From contig WRIV01000010.1 of assembly GCA_009782555.1 (NCBI GenBank), forward strand, positions 33,903 through 97,902: a DNA stretch of 64,000 nucleotides. The letters are read 5' to 3'. The position numbers and the translations under genes were made by a program. Positions 24,940 to 34,865 of this stretch are shown in pieces; position 1 is the stretch's first letter; every line of letters starts with the position of its first letter. The notes under the pieces are model-generated. The model was not told the DNA's origin. It did no database searches and worked only from the letters and a program-made list of their open reading frames with translations. This stretch comes from Treponema sp. (lineage in GTDB: Bacteria; Spirochaetota; Spirochaetia; Treponematales; Breznakiellaceae).

Positions 24940-25654
24940 ATCCCTAATCCTGGCAAAAAAGGAATTCTTTTCCCTCTCCAATTCGCCGGCTTTTTTTGGG
25001 ATCCTCCTTTTCTTTTCCCTCTTTTGCTCAATCTGGCTTTTTTACCTGCAGGGCTATTTTTCCATGAATACCGCAAGTTTCCGTCCGTTCTTTGCCGCCT
25101 TTCCCCCGGCTTTTATCCTGGTAATTCCCATGGTCACCATGAAGTCCTGGGCGGAAGAACGGAAGCTGGGCAGCATTGAACTGCTTTTGACTATGCCTTT
25201 TTCTGAATGGGAACTGGTGCTTGGCAAATTTTTTGCCGCCCTGGGAACGGTGATCCTCCTTTTGGCCTTAACTCTACCCGTGCCGTTAAGCATACTGCCC
25301 CTGGGCCGTTTTGATCTGGGAGTGCTGGCCGGTGAATATCTGGGGGCGGTTTTTCTTGGAGCCACCGCTTCTTCTCTGGGACTCCTCCTTTCCAGCCTTT
25401 CCAAAAATCAGGCGGGAGCCTTTTTGGGTACCACCGCGGTTCTGCTTTTTACTATGCTCATCAATCAGCTTACCCTGTCCTTCTCCTTTCCGCCGGTTAT
25501 TGCAGAGGGGATCAACTTTATTTCTCTCTCGTTTCACTTTGACAGTTTTTCCAAAGGGATCATTGATACCAGGGATTTGGCCTTTTTTTCGATCACCACA
25601 GCGTTGTTCCTGTTTTTGAATACCCGGGTGATACTTTTTAGGAAGTGGAGCTAG
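24926..25654 (+). CDS. GldF-type ABC transporter permease
   Basis: A 242-residue ABC-2-type permease with about six membrane helices (SPAFFGILLFFSLFC, FILVIPMVTM, AALGTVILLLALTL, LGAVFLGATASSLGLLL, GTTAVLLFTMLI, FSITTALFLFLNTRVIL). The cytoplasmic loop motif SWAEERKLGSIELLLTMPFS is characteristic of the GldF/NosY branch. The ATG at 24926 has a good ribosome-binding site (ACGGAGG) and overlaps the ATPase gene by 14 nt. It should pair with the upstream ATPase and downstream GldG-like protein. Confidence 0.88.
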   Translation: MEIRKSLILAKKEFFSLSNSPAFFGILLFFSLFCSIWLFYLQGYFSMNTASFRPFFAAFPPAFILVIPMVTMKSWAEERKLGSIELLLTMPFSEWELVLGKFFAALGTVILLLALTLPVPLSILPLGRFDLGVLAGEYLGAVFLGATASSLGLLLSSLSKNQAGAFLGTTAVLLFTMLINQLTLSFSFPPVIAEGINFISLSFHFDSFSKGIIDTRDLAFFSITTALFLFLNTRVILFRKWS

Positions 25655-25663
25655 GAGGTTAGC

Positions 25664-27256
25664 ATGACAAAGAAACAACTTTCCCTGGTTACCCTGCTCA
25701 GTATTTTCAACATACTGTTTCTTCTTTTGTTAAGCCGGCGGTTTTGGTTCCGGCTGGATCTTACCGCCCACAAGGCCCATACCCTGGCACCGGTATCCCG
25801 GAATCTTCACAGCGAAATCGAAGAGAATGTCCGGATCAGTTATTATCTTTCCAGTAAACTTCTTTCGCTGGATCCGGCACCGTCGGAAATAATCGATATG
25901 CTGCGGGAATACGAAGCCCGGTCCCGGAGAAAAATTCAAGTAACCGTAAGGGATCCTGCAAAATATCCTTTGGAGGTAGAGCGTTTCGGACTCTATCCAC
26001 AGCCGCTTTCCAGTCTGGATATGGATGAATTAAATTTTTCCGTGGTGTATTCGGGAATTGTCATTGAGTACCTTAATAATGCCGAAGTGCTTCCCTTTGT
26101 TTATTATCTGGATACTTTGGAATACGACATTACCAGCAGGATCCGTTCCCTGGCAAGCGGCAAACGCCGGGAACTGGGAGTTATTGCTCCTGAGGGCCGG
26201 AGAAACTGGAACGATCATTACGGTATTCTTAACCAGGCTTTTTTTCAAAGCGGTTATTCGGTGCTGCCCCTGCGGGCGGGAGAAGAAATTCCCGATACCC
26301 TGCCGGTTCTTTTTGTGCTGGGCGGCTCGGAAGAACTGGATGAATACAGCCTATACCATATAGACCGTTATATTCAGCTGGGAGGCAGGGTATTTTTTGG
26401 AGTTGAAAGCGTAAATGTTGATTTAAACACCCTGGAGGGGCGGCTTAAAAACGACAAGGGCCTTTTATCCATGATTTCGTATTATGGCATTACCCTGGGA
26501 CAGTCTCTGGTTCTTGACCAGGCGTGCCTTTCTGTACAGTATTCTCAACTATCAAGACCCGTACGCTATCCGCCATGGGTAAGGGTCCTGGAAAACCAGA
26601 GCAGCGAGGATCATCCCCTGGTTGCTTTTTTTGGCGGGGTGGATCTTTTTTGGGCCTCTCCCCTTTATTTTACCCTGCCCGAATCGGGGGCGGTTAAAGG
26701 AGAAACACTTTTTACTTCTTCCCCCAATGCCTGGCTAATGGCGGATACTTTTTTTCTCAGTCCTGAACAGAGTTCCCTTTTTGCGCTTGGATCGGAAGAG
26801 ACTGCCGGAGAAAAAATCCTTGCCGCAGCGCTGGAAGGAACCTTCCCCAGCTGGTTTGAGGGAGTTGAAAAACCCCGGAGATACAAATATGGATGGGATG
26901 ATGATGAGGAAGAGGAGGAACTTCCTCCCATGCCTCCGGCGCCCAGGGAGTCGCGAATCGTGGTGGTGGGAGATGCAGATATAGGAAGCCGCCTGTTAAG
27001 CCAGCAAAGCGGCAACCTTAATTTTCTTTTGAAAGCAGCGGACTGGCTGGGAAAAGACGACGACATTGTGGGGATTAGAAACCGGCAGAGCGGGTCGGGC
27101 CGGCTTGACCGCATTACTGATGAAGCAAAACAGAGGGGGGTGATCAATTTTTCCCGGATCCTCAACATCGTTATTGTTCCCATGATGATTGCGATCTATG
27201 GCATTACCCGGCTGGTAAAACGGAATCGAAAAAAGGAGCAGGATCATGGACTATAA
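25664..27256 (+). CDS. GldG-like ABC-associated membrane protein
   Basis: A 530-residue protein with one N-terminal helix (LVTLLSIFNILFLLLLS), a large extracytoplasmic part with a DUF4350/GATase-like region (VRISYYLSSKLLSLD, LREYEARSRRKIQ, LPVLFVLGGSEELDEY) and one C-terminal helix (NIVIVPMMIAIYGITRLV). This is the architecture of GldG-type auxiliary components. A short acidic run (DDDEEEEE) precedes the C-terminal domain. The ribosome-binding site AGGAGG precedes the ATG. It overlaps the DUF4340 gene by 11 nt. Confidence 0.85.
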   Translation: MTKKQLSLVTLLSIFNILFLLLLSRRFWFRLDLTAHKAHTLAPVSRNLHSEIEENVRISYYLSSKLLSLDPAPSEIIDMLREYEARSRRKIQVTVRDPAKYPLEVERFGLYPQPLSSLDMDELNFSVVYSGIVIEYLNNAEVLPFVYYLDTLEYDITSRIRSLASGKRRELGVIAPEGRRNWNDHYGILNQAFFQSGYSVLPLRAGEEIPDTLPVLFVLGGSEELDEYSLYHIDRYIQLGGRVFFGVESVNVDLNTLEGRLKNDKGLLSMISYYGITLGQSLVLDQACLSVQYSQLSRPVRYPPWVRVLENQSSEDHPLVAFFGGVDLFWASPLYFTLPESGAVKGETLFTSSPNAWLMADTFFLSPEQSSLFALGSEETAGEKILAAALEGTFPSWFEGVEKPRRYKYGWDDDEEEEELPPMPPAPRESRIVVVGDADIGSRLLSQQSGNLNFLLKAADWLGKDDDIVGIRNRQSGSGRLDRITDEAKQRGVINFSRILNIVIVPMMIAIYGITRLVKRNRKKEQDHGL

Positions 27257-28184
27257 AAAAAAGATACTCATCCTTGGATCATCCGCTGTTTTTTTGGCGC
27301 TTCTGTACATTCTTTCCCTGGCGCTGGATCCGCAGCGGATCAATGCCCGCAGCGATCGCTTTACCTGGCTTCCTGCCGTTTTGCGGGAAGAAGCGGATCG
27401 GATCGAAATAAGCCGGGACGGAGACAAGCAGGAGCTGGTTTTTCGAAACGGTTTTTGGTTTGCCCTTGTTGATTCCGCCGAAGTGCCCGCCAAACAGGGA
27501 AGGGTGGATGATCTTTTCCGGATCCTCAGCACCCGAGGCGCCTTTCCCCGCCGCGGTTCCAGTGCCGCTAATCACGCGGAACTGGGCCTGGACGGTTCTA
27601 CCCGGCTTCTTGTCCGGGGCGGAGCGGGACTTCCCCTGCTGGATCTTCTGGTTGGAAAAGATGATCCTTCCGGCAGGGGTGTGTTTCTTCGCAGGAACGG
27701 AGAAAATGAATTCCGCAGCGGCGACCGGCTCATCGGATCCTATGTAAACGGAGATCGTACATCATGGTACGATCTAAAACTCTTTGAAGAAAAATCCCTT
27801 GATCAGGTGCAGCGTGTGGAGGTTCATTTTTCCGGATACACGGGATCGGAAGATATAACATACGGAGACTATATCATAACCCGCAGCGGCGAAAACTGGA
27901 TTATGGGAAACACTCCTCTTAACCGGGAAAAAACCGAAACATGGATCAAGGGAATCCTGGAAGCACAGGGCGAGGATGCCCTGTCTGCCGACGGGGAATT
28001 TGATTTTAACGCTGCCGCTGTAATCCGGGTAGAATTGGGGGACAGTTCTGCCCTTGAACTTCAGGTTGTACAGCCCGGAGAAGACGGCAGAAGCGCCGCC
28101 ATGGCAAAGGGTAAATCTTTTTTGTTTTTGCTTTCCCGGTGGACCCTGTCCCGGCTGATACGGGATCGGGAATATTTTTGGTGA
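27246..28184 (+). CDS. DUF4340 membrane-anchored protein
   Basis: A 312-residue protein with an N-terminal membrane anchor (ILILGSSAVFLALLYILSLAL) and a beta-rich extracytoplasmic part containing repeated DUF4340 motifs (DRIEISRDGDKQELVF, FWFALVDSAEVPAKQGRVDDLF; later QVQRVEVHF). DUF4340 proteins are regular partners of GldG-like proteins in ABC units, as here. It overlaps the previous gene and ends 8 nt before the next gene's ATG. The role is probably assembly of, or substrate handling for, the ABC system. Confidence 0.83.
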   Translation: MDYKKKILILGSSAVFLALLYILSLALDPQRINARSDRFTWLPAVLREEADRIEISRDGDKQELVFRNGFWFALVDSAEVPAKQGRVDDLFRILSTRGAFPRRGSSAANHAELGLDGSTRLLVRGGAGLPLLDLLVGKDDPSGRGVFLRRNGENEFRSGDRLIGSYVNGDRTSWYDLKLFEEKSLDQVQRVEVHFSGYTGSEDITYGDYIITRSGENWIMGNTPLNREKTETWIKGILEAQGEDALSADGEFDFNAAAVIRVELGDSSALELQVVQPGEDGRSAAMAKGKSFLFLLSRWTLSRLIRDREYFW

Positions 28185-28192
28185 TAAATAAT

Positions 28193-28609
28193 ATGGAAAA
28201 GGCCCAAATAGAAATTACCTTAAAAAATATCGCCGATGTCTTTAAATCAGAGGACGGTCATCTGAAAAACGGGGACATCCGCCAAGCAGCGGTTACGGCG
28301 GCGGTGGACACCGGCAAAATGCAGATGGTTATTACGGAGGAACTGTGCAAAAAACTGGGGCTTGCCGTAAAAGAAGAAGAAGATATTATCATAGAAGACA
28401 ATGGCCGGCAGATAACCTGCAAAAAGACCGAGGCGATAGAAGTACACTGGAAAAACCGGTCTGTTGTGCTGACCGCCCTGACCGCTCCCGGCATTGAAAA
28501 AGTTCTGTTTGGTTCCTTTCCCCTTCAGTCCATGCGCCTGACGATCGATCCTGCAACCAGGGAAGTTGTAGGCATACACGGCGATGGCGATGATTTGCTG
28601 GTTATATAA
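28193..28609 (+). CDS. Retropepsin-like clan AA aspartic protease homologue
   Basis: A 138-residue cytoplasmic protein with no signal peptide. It contains the aspartic-protease signature TAAVDTGKMQMVI with Asp39-Thr40-Gly41 and a C-terminal VLFGSFPLQSMRLTIDPATRE, matching the small clan AA family whose members likely act as homodimers. The Gly/Ala-Ser/Thr after DTG is replaced by Lys, so activity is uncertain. A GTG at 28181 overlapping the DUF4340 stop is an alternative start; I prefer the ATG at 28193. It follows the ABC unit closely and may be co-transcribed. Confidence 0.7.
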   Translation: MEKAQIEITLKNIADVFKSEDGHLKNGDIRQAAVTAAVDTGKMQMVITEELCKKLGLAVKEEEDIIIEDNGRQITCKKTEAIEVHWKNRSVVLTALTAPGIEKVLFGSFPLQSMRLTIDPATREVVGIHGDGDDLLVI

Positions 28610-28634
28610 AAAGCATTAGGGGGATTGTAAAAGC

Positions 28635-28668
28635 AAACCTTTGGTTTATGTGCCGCTAGGAGGCGGCA
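28635..28668 (+). promoter_or_regulatory. Two small hairpins in the uvrA leader, one holding the ribosome-binding site
   Basis: AAACC (28635-28639) pairs with GGTTT (28643-28647). TGCCGC (28651-28656) pairs with GCGGCA (28663-28668), leaving the six-base loop TAGGAG. The ribosome-binding site AGGAGG (28658-28663) lies in this loop apart from its last base. Such a layout could display or modulate the site. Confidence 0.45.
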
Positions 28669-28673
28669 TATGT

Positions 28674-31508
28674 ATGGACAAACTTGTTATCAAGGGCGCC
28701 AGGGAACACAACCTAAAAAACATTGATCTGGAACTGCCCAGGGACAGGCTTATTGTCATATCCGGCCTTTCCGGATCGGGAAAAAGTTCCCTGGCTTTTG
28801 ATACGATCTTTGCAGAAGGCCAGCGGCGCTATGTAGAAAGTTTGTCCGCCTATGCCCGGCAGTTTTTGGGCCGCATGGATAAGCCCGACCTGGACTATAT
28901 TGAAGGTCTGTCTCCGGCCATCTCCATAGAACAAAAAACCACCCACCGTAATCCACGGTCCACGGTGGGAACCGTGACGGAAATTTACGATTACTACAGG
29001 CTCCTCTATGCCCGGGCGGGGATTCCCCACTGTCCCCAGTGCGGCAGAGAAATCAAAGAACAAGCGGTGGATGCGATCATCGATACGATCATGGCCATGG
29101 GATCCGGAGACCGGGTGCAGCTCTTGTCGCCGGTGATCCGGGGCAAGAAGGGCGAACACCGGGACATTATCGAAAACGCCCGCAAGGCCGGCTTTGCCCG
29201 GGCCCGGATCGACGGGGTGCCGGTAAGCCTGGACGAAGAGATCAAACTGGATAAGCAAAAAAAACACACCATCGAGATCATCGTGGACCGCCTTGTGGTA
29301 GGGGACGATATACGATCCCGGCTGGCCGAATCGGTAGAAGCCGCCCTGGAAGCCGCCGATGGGATCATGCTGGTTCTGGCCCAGAAAAAGGGAGAAACAA
29401 AGATCTACGAATATTTTGTTTCACAAAAAAATTCCTGTCCGGACTGCGGCGTTTCCATTCCCGAACTTCAGCCGCGGCTTTTTTCCTTTAACAATCCTTA
29501 CGGAGCCTGTCCGGCATGTTCCGGCCTGGGGATCAAAATGGAATTCGATCCCAATCTGGTTATCCCCGACATGGGCCTTTCCTTTAACGAAGGAGGCTGT
29601 GTTCCCTACAACCCGGACAGCGCCTGGCACCGCAGCCGTTTTGAAAGCCTCGCCAAGCATTATAAATTCAATTTGAATACCCCCTTTAAGGAACTGCCCA
29701 AAGCCATATTGCGGGCCATCCTCTATGGTTCCAAGGACGAAATCAAGGTCCGCTATGAAAACAGGGACGGTACGGGACACTTTGAGTATAACTCCCGTTT
29801 TCCTGGCGTACTGGAAGATCTAAGGCGCCGGTACTTTGAAACCCAATCAGCGGGGATCAAGGATTGGCTGGAAAAATTCATGAGTCAAAAACCCTGCGAG
29901 GACTGCGGAGGCAGACGGCTAAAGCCGGAAGCCCTGGGCGTAACCGTGGGCGGAAAAAATATCTGGGACCTGTCCAGTCTTTCGGTAACGGAATCGCTGA
30001 GATTCTTTGAAACCCTAAAGATGAGCAAGAACGAAAAGATCATTTCCAAACAGATACTCAAGGAGATCAATGCCCGGCTGGGTTTTATGCAGAATGTGGG
30101 GCTGGATTATCTTTCCCTGGAACGAAAGTCTGCCACCCTGTCCGGCGGCGAAGCTCAGCGGATCAGGCTTGCCACCCAGATTGGATCGAGCCTGGTGGGA
30201 GTTCTCTACATTTTGGATGAACCCTCCATAGGTCTTCACCAGCGGGATAACCAGCGCCTTATCGATACGCTCCTCTATTTGCGAAATCTGGGAAACACTT
30301 TGATTGTGGTGGAGCATGATGAACAGACACTGCGGACGGCGGATCATATTGTTGACCTGGGGCCCGGTGCAGGAGTTCATGGCGGCAGGGTGGTTGCCCA
30401 GGGAACCCCCCGGGAAATAATGCGGGTCAGAGAAAGCCTTACCGGCCAGTACCTGGCGGGAATTATTAAAATGAAGATCCCCGAAAAACGGCGGCGGGGA
30501 AACGGTAATGTACTCAGTCTCTCGGGAATAACGGAACATAATTTAAAAAACATCACCGTTATTTTTCCCCTGGGGATCTTTACCTGTATTACCGGAGTTT
30601 CCGGATCGGGAAAATCAACCCTGTTAAGCGATGTCCTCTATCCAGCCCTGGCAAACCGGATTTACGGCAGCAGCCGCATCGAAGGCTCCTACGAAGAACT
30701 GGAAGGTGATGAACAGATCGATAAGGTGATCGACATCGATCAAAGCCCCATCGGCAGAACTCCCCGGTCTAACCCGGCCACCTATGTTCAAGTTTTCGGA
30801 GCCATGAGGGATTTATTTGCCGCCCTGCCGGAGTCGAAAAAACGAGGCTGCCGGCCGGGACGTTTTTCCTTTAATGTCCGGGGGGGACGCTGCGAAAACT
30901 GTTCCGGCGATGGAACAATCAAGATAGAAATGAATTTCCTCCCCGATGTGTACATAACCTGCGATGTCTGCCACGGCAGGCGATTTAATCGGGAAACCCT
31001 GGAGATCCGCTACAAGGGAAAGAATATCGCCGATGTACTGGACATGACCATAGAAGAGGCTGCGGATTTTTTCAGTGTCATACCTCAGGTAGCCCGGAAA
31101 CTCAACACCCTCCTTTCGGTGGGTCTGGGTTATGTAAAACTCGGGCAGTCCGCTCTGACACTGTCCGGCGGCGAGGCCCAGCGGGTCAAGCTGGCCCTGG
31201 AACTTTCCAAGCGGTCCACGGGAAAAACTCTGTACATCCTGGATGAACCCACCACAGGACTGCACTTTGCCGATGTAAAGCAGCTAATGGATGTAATTCA
31301 GCGCTTAACGGATCAGGGAAATACGGTTATCATGATCGAGCACAATCTTGATGTACTTCTCCAGGCGGATCATATCATCGATCTGGGACCCGAAGGGGGA
31401 GACAAGGGAGGGGAAGTGGTGGTTACCGGAACCCCGGAAAAAATAGCGTCCCATGCCAAATCCTATACGGGCAGGTATCTAAAGGAAATGCTCAACAGGA
31501 AAAAATAA
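28674..31508 (+). CDS. uvrA: Excinuclease ABC subunit A
   Basis: A 944-residue DNA-damage sensor of nucleotide-excision repair, cytoplasmic. It has two ABC modules: the first Walker A is [14 protein letters not shown] near residue 32, the second [13 protein letters not shown] near 641. Signatures [12 protein letters not shown] and [16 protein letters not shown], Walker [14 protein letters not shown] and [13 protein letters not shown], and zinc-finger cysteines (CPQCG, CPDCG and [14 protein letters not shown] and CDVCHGRR) are all present. The ATG at 28674 is 10 nt after AGGAGG; a second ATG at 28670 is out of frame. It is directly followed by the LptD-like gene without spacing. Confidence 0.97.
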   Translation: MDKLVIKGAREHNLKNIDLELPRDRLIVISGLSGSGKSSLAFDTIFAEGQRRYVESLSAYARQFLGRMDKPDLDYIEGLSPAISIEQKTTHRNPRSTVGTVTEIYDYYRLLYARAGIPHCPQCGREIKEQAVDAIIDTIMAMGSGDRVQLLSPVIRGKKGEHRDIIENARKAGFARARIDGVPVSLDEEIKLDKQKKHTIEIIVDRLVVGDDIRSRLAESVEAALEAADGIMLVLAQKKGETKIYEYFVSQKNSCPDCGVSIPELQPRLFSFNNPYGACPACSGLGIKMEFDPNLVIPDMGLSFNEGGCVPYNPDSAWHRSRFESLAKHYKFNLNTPFKELPKAILRAILYGSKDEIKVRYENRDGTGHFEYNSRFPGVLEDLRRRYFETQSAGIKDWLEKFMSQKPCEDCGGRRLKPEALGVTVGGKNIWDLSSLSVTESLRFFETLKMSKNEKIISKQILKEINARLGFMQNVGLDYLSLERKSATLSGGEAQRIRLATQIGSSLVGVLYILDEPSIGLHQRDNQRLIDTLLYLRNLGNTLIVVEHDEQTLRTADHIVDLGPGAGVHGGRVVAQGTPREIMRVRESLTGQYLAGIIKMKIPEKRRRGNGNVLSLSGITEHNLKNITVIFPLGIFTCITGVSGSGKSTLLSDVLYPALANRIYGSSRIEGSYEELEGDEQIDKVIDIDQSPIGRTPRSNPATYVQVFGAMRDLFAALPESKKRGCRPGRFSFNVRGGRCENCSGDGTIKIEMNFLPDVYITCDVCHGRRFNRETLEIRYKGKNIADVLDMTIEEAADFFSVIPQVARKLNTLLSVGLGYVKLGQSALTLSGGEAQRVKLALELSKRSTGKTLYILDEPTTGLHFADVKQLMDVIQRLTDQGNTVIMIEHNLDVLLQADHIIDLGPEGGDKGGEVVVTGTPEKIASHAKSYTGRYLKEMLNRKK

Positions 31509-34500
31509 ATGAAAACCCCCTCTCTGCTTTTTTTCCTTTTTCTTGGGCCTCTGCTGCTTTTTTCCCAGGAAGGACCGAATTCTGCGGCGGAAAGTGCCGC
31601 AGTAAACGAAACGGAACGGACTGTCTTAAATTCCGCCTATGTACTGGACCGGGACATTGCCACCTCTTCGCCGGAAGAACTGGCCGACTGGTGCCGGTCA
31701 CTGGACCTAAGCGCCGAAGGAAACAGGGAAGATTTGGCAGCCCGGCTTCGGGATCATTACAAACTAGATAAACTCCCCGGAACGATCGATGAATCTGACG
31801 GGGAAAATTCCATGGTAATCACCATAGAAAATGCCAGAGCTACCGAATACTTTTCCGTCGAATCGGTTGAGGAAGATTATGTCCGGTTTCGGGGATCAGT
31901 TTCGATTACCATACAGGATGGGAATATTCTGCACAGGATCCGGGCCGAGGAGATTCTCTATAACCGGACAAGGAAACTCCTGACCGCTTCGGACGGAGTA
32001 ATATACATCAAGGAAGAAGGCGATACGATAGAAACCTTCCGGGGAGACGGAATCACCGTTAACCTGGAAAATTGGTCCGCCGCTTTTATGAAGGGCGTAA
32101 CGGATCACGAGATGAGCGAAGGGGAAACCAGGTACCGTTTTGCCGGGGAAGTGATTTCCCGAAGCGGGGAAAATTCCACGGTAATGCGCCGGGCGGAAAT
32201 AACAAATGCCGAAGGGGAGGAATCCTACTGGTCCATCAAGGCATCCAAACTTTGGCTCCTGCCCGGATCGGACTGGGCGGTTCTTAATGCGGTAATTAAA
32301 GTGGGGGAAATTCCCATCCTTTATTTACCGGCCTTTTACTATCCCGCCAACGAGATTATCTTCCATCCCGTGCTGGGATACCGGACCAGAGAAGGAACCT
32401 ATGTGCAGACCACCACCTATATTCTAGGCCGGCCCAGGGCGGTCAGCAGCGCCGAAGAAAGTTCCATTACCAGCATAATGGGAAGCGGCGAAGGAATGGA
32501 GCAAATCAGGGAGGGAGTTTTTCTTCGCAGTACGGGGAGCAGGCAAAGGGACATAAACGAACCAAGGCTTTCCCTTATGGCTGATGCCTATGTTAACCTG
32601 GGGTATTTTGCGGGCTCTGAATTATCCCTTCCTTCCCAGGGGCACTTTGGAGATCTGCTCTTTACTGCCGGCATAGGGTTCAGCCGGGACATAGTCCTGG
32701 CATCCGGGTACTATACTCCCTTTCCTAATTATGACGGAACCAGCAACTGGCATCGTTCACGTTTGTTCGATCAATCTGTTCCCTTCCGTTACCGTTTTGT
32801 CAGTACTGGTTCGATAAACGGCACAGGCGGCACAGTAAATTCCGCCGATTTATTCTGGAGCCTTCCGTTCTATTCGGATCCTTTTGTTGACAACGATTTT
32901 ATGCGCCGTTCTGAAGACTCAAGTTTTTTTTCCCTGTTAAAAGGCGCTACCACTTATGACATGACCATCAGCGATACATCCCTGGATTCCTATATATGGC
33001 AGCTTAACGGAAGTCTTTTGTTTTCAACCGCTGGATTGGAACCCTACATAAACGATCTGTCCATTACCAGCGCGGCCATGGCCCTTAGTTTTGAAACCCG
33101 GAACACCTACCCTCCTCCCAGCCATTCAAACGGAATCATTTCCTATCCGCCGAACCTTAGATTTTATTTTCCTGACAAATTTACCTTATTTTCCATTGCT
33201 GCCTCCATTGGAGGCACGCCTGTCTTTATAGGCAAAAGAGGAGAGGAAGGCGGCGGAGAGGAGGCTGAAATTGACGGCTTGGGAAAAGCCATGCCCCCCT
33301 GGAAAAAGAACGAAGAAGACACCAAAAGCGGTTCAGGAGATGGTGATCTTTTGGGGCTCCACCCGCCGGTTCTGACCAGAGCGTTACAGGCCCCGATTCT
33401 TGGAGGAAACCGCTTTACCCTTGATTACCGGATTAACCCTGCGGCGGCATCGGAAATCAAATTCAACTCCAATAGACCCGGTGCGCCGTGGGAAAAACCA
33501 GAGGACATAAATTGGGGAGATATTGAATACCAGCTTTATTCCGTCAGACTGGACGGCAATATGGGACTGACCTTGGCGCAAAAAGAAGACATCTATACCC
33601 ATTCGCTTAGATTTTACGGAACCTCTTCCTGGCAGAATTATGCCTATATGAACGATTCTGTTACCGACCAGAATAGTACAATGACTCAGACGCGCAATAT
33701 GACCTTTTTTTCCAGTTCCGCTGAATATGGTTTTACTCTCCGGCCTTTTTTTCAAAACGATATATGGCAGACCAGTAATTTTCAATATACCCTGCGGGGA
33801 CTCCTTGTTTCAGGCCGTTATCAGGATACTTCATTTCAGGTGCATGGCGGAAAATGGAACCGGGATGATATTGAGCTTCACCGTCTCCAGGCAAATTTTA
33901 ACGCCAATGTAAGGGATTATATGCAGAACTTTTCCATTATTGCGGATCTGCCGCCGGAAGAAGGATCCCTCGCGGGAAATGCCACCGCCAGGGTCTGGAT
34001 ATCCGAAACCAATGCCCGGGCCAGGGTCCGCGGTATTTTGGAAAACCCAGTCTATGAGCCGCTGTATTTCACCGAAACCCTGCGCTTCGCCGATCAAATA
34101 TCCCTGCGGCATTACATGGTCTACGATCCGGAAAAATCTTCATGGACCATCCTGACCACTTCCCTGGTCTGGGGAGGGCTCAGCGCTTCTTTTACCGCCA
34201 CCCGTTCTTTGGGGTATTTTTTGATTACTAGAGAGGACTGGAATGATCCGGGATCGGGTTATCAAACAGTGTATCCCGGCGGTTTCGGCTGGTACCAGGA
34301 TACAGAAGAAAAATTGAACCCTCAGGAATTGAGTATTGCCTATCAGAGAACACAGTCCTTCAACGAGGGAGGCATAGTAAATTTTGAAGGATCGGTCCAT
34401 ACCGGGATTAGCTTTGATCTCCAGCGCTATACCTATTCAAAATTCTTTTTTACCCTGAGCCTTGGGGCAGCGATTAACCGTTTTCTGGATGTTAACTTCC

Positions 34501-34865
34501 GTTCTCATTCGGAAAATGCCGTTGTTTTCCGCTATTTTCAAAACACACCTTTGTTCAGCGGTCAAAATATTGATGTACCGGGGGAGAAAAATATTTTGGC
34601 GGATCTCCTTAATTCTTTTCGTTTTGATGATTCCAGTAAACGGGAGTCTTCCGGCTTTAAGCTAAAATCCTTCGGCCTTGATCTAGTTCATCATCTTGGA
34701 GATTGGGATGCAACCCTGGGAATCAGCATGGCGCCGGAATTTGTCTTAAGTACAAGATCATACCGGTTTTTCAATCAAATTTCTTTTTTGATCCAGTGGA
34801 GGCCAATTAAGGAATTTAAAACTGACTTTAAGTACAATACCAATGATGGTTTTACGTATGAATAA
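31509..34865 (+). CDS. LptD-like outer-membrane assembly protein with SAP-like motif
   Basis: A very large exported protein (1118 residues; signal peptide LLFFLFLGPLLLFS). Residues about 55-84 match a SAP helix-loop-helix (PEELADWCRSLDLS, then GNREDLAARLRDHY). Residues about 100-250 are OstA/LptA-like beta repeats (VRFRGSVSITIQDGNILHRI, AEEILYNRTRKLLTASDGV). The rest is beta-barrel-like with alternating strands (IPILYLPAFYYPANE, FHPVLGYRTREGTYV) and a Tyr/Trp-rich C-terminus. This is the LptD architecture. Treponemes are believed to lack classical LPS, so the client may be another outer-membrane lipid. The gene starts directly after the uvrA stop. Its 3' end overlaps the convergent maf gene by 14 nt. 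Confidence 0.83.
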   Translation: MKTPSLLFFLFLGPLLLFSQEGPNSAAESAAVNETERTVLNSAYVLDRDIATSSPEELADWCRSLDLSAEGNREDLAARLRDHYKLDKLPGTIDESDGENSMVITIENARATEYFSVESVEEDYVRFRGSVSITIQDGNILHRIRAEEILYNRTRKLLTASDGVIYIKEEGDTIETFRGDGITVNLENWSAAFMKGVTDHEMSEGETRYRFAGEVISRSGENSTVMRRAEITNAEGEESYWSIKASKLWLLPGSDWAVLNAVIKVGEIPILYLPAFYYPANEIIFHPVLGYRTREGTYVQTTTYILGRPRAVSSAEESSITSIMGSGEGMEQIREGVFLRSTGSRQRDINEPRLSLMADAYVNLGYFAGSELSLPSQGHFGDLLFTAGIGFSRDIVLASGYYTPFPNYDGTSNWHRSRLFDQSVPFRYRFVSTGSINGTGGTVNSADLFWSLPFYSDPFVDNDFMRRSEDSSFFSLLKGATTYDMTISDTSLDSYIWQLNGSLLFSTAGLEPYINDLSITSAAMALSFETRNTYPPPSHSNGIISYPPNLRFYFPDKFTLFSIAASIGGTPVFIGKRGEEGGGEEAEIDGLGKAMPPWKKNEEDTKSGSGDGDLLGLHPPVLTRALQAPILGGNRFTLDYRINPAAASEIKFNSNRPGAPWEKPEDINWGDIEYQLYSVRLDGNMGLTLAQKEDIYTHSLRFYGTSSWQNYAYMNDSVTDQNSTMTQTRNMTFFSSSAEYGFTLRPFFQNDIWQTSNFQYTLRGLLVSGRYQDTSFQVHGGKWNRDDIELHRLQANFNANVRDYMQNFSIIADLPPEEGSLAGNATARVWISETNARARVRGILENPVYEPLYFTETLRFADQISLRHYMVYDPEKSSWTILTTSLVWGGLSASFTATRSLGYFLITREDWNDPGSGYQTVYPGGFGWYQDTEEKLNPQELSIAYQRTQSFNEGGIVNFEGSVHTGISFDLQRYTYSKFFFTLSLGAAINRFLDVNFRSHSENAVVFRYFQNTPLFSGQNIDVPGEKNILADLLNSFRFDDSSKRESSGFKLKSFGLDLVHHLGDWDATLGISMAPEFVLSTRSYRFFNQISFLIQWRPIKEFKTDFKYNTNDGFTYE

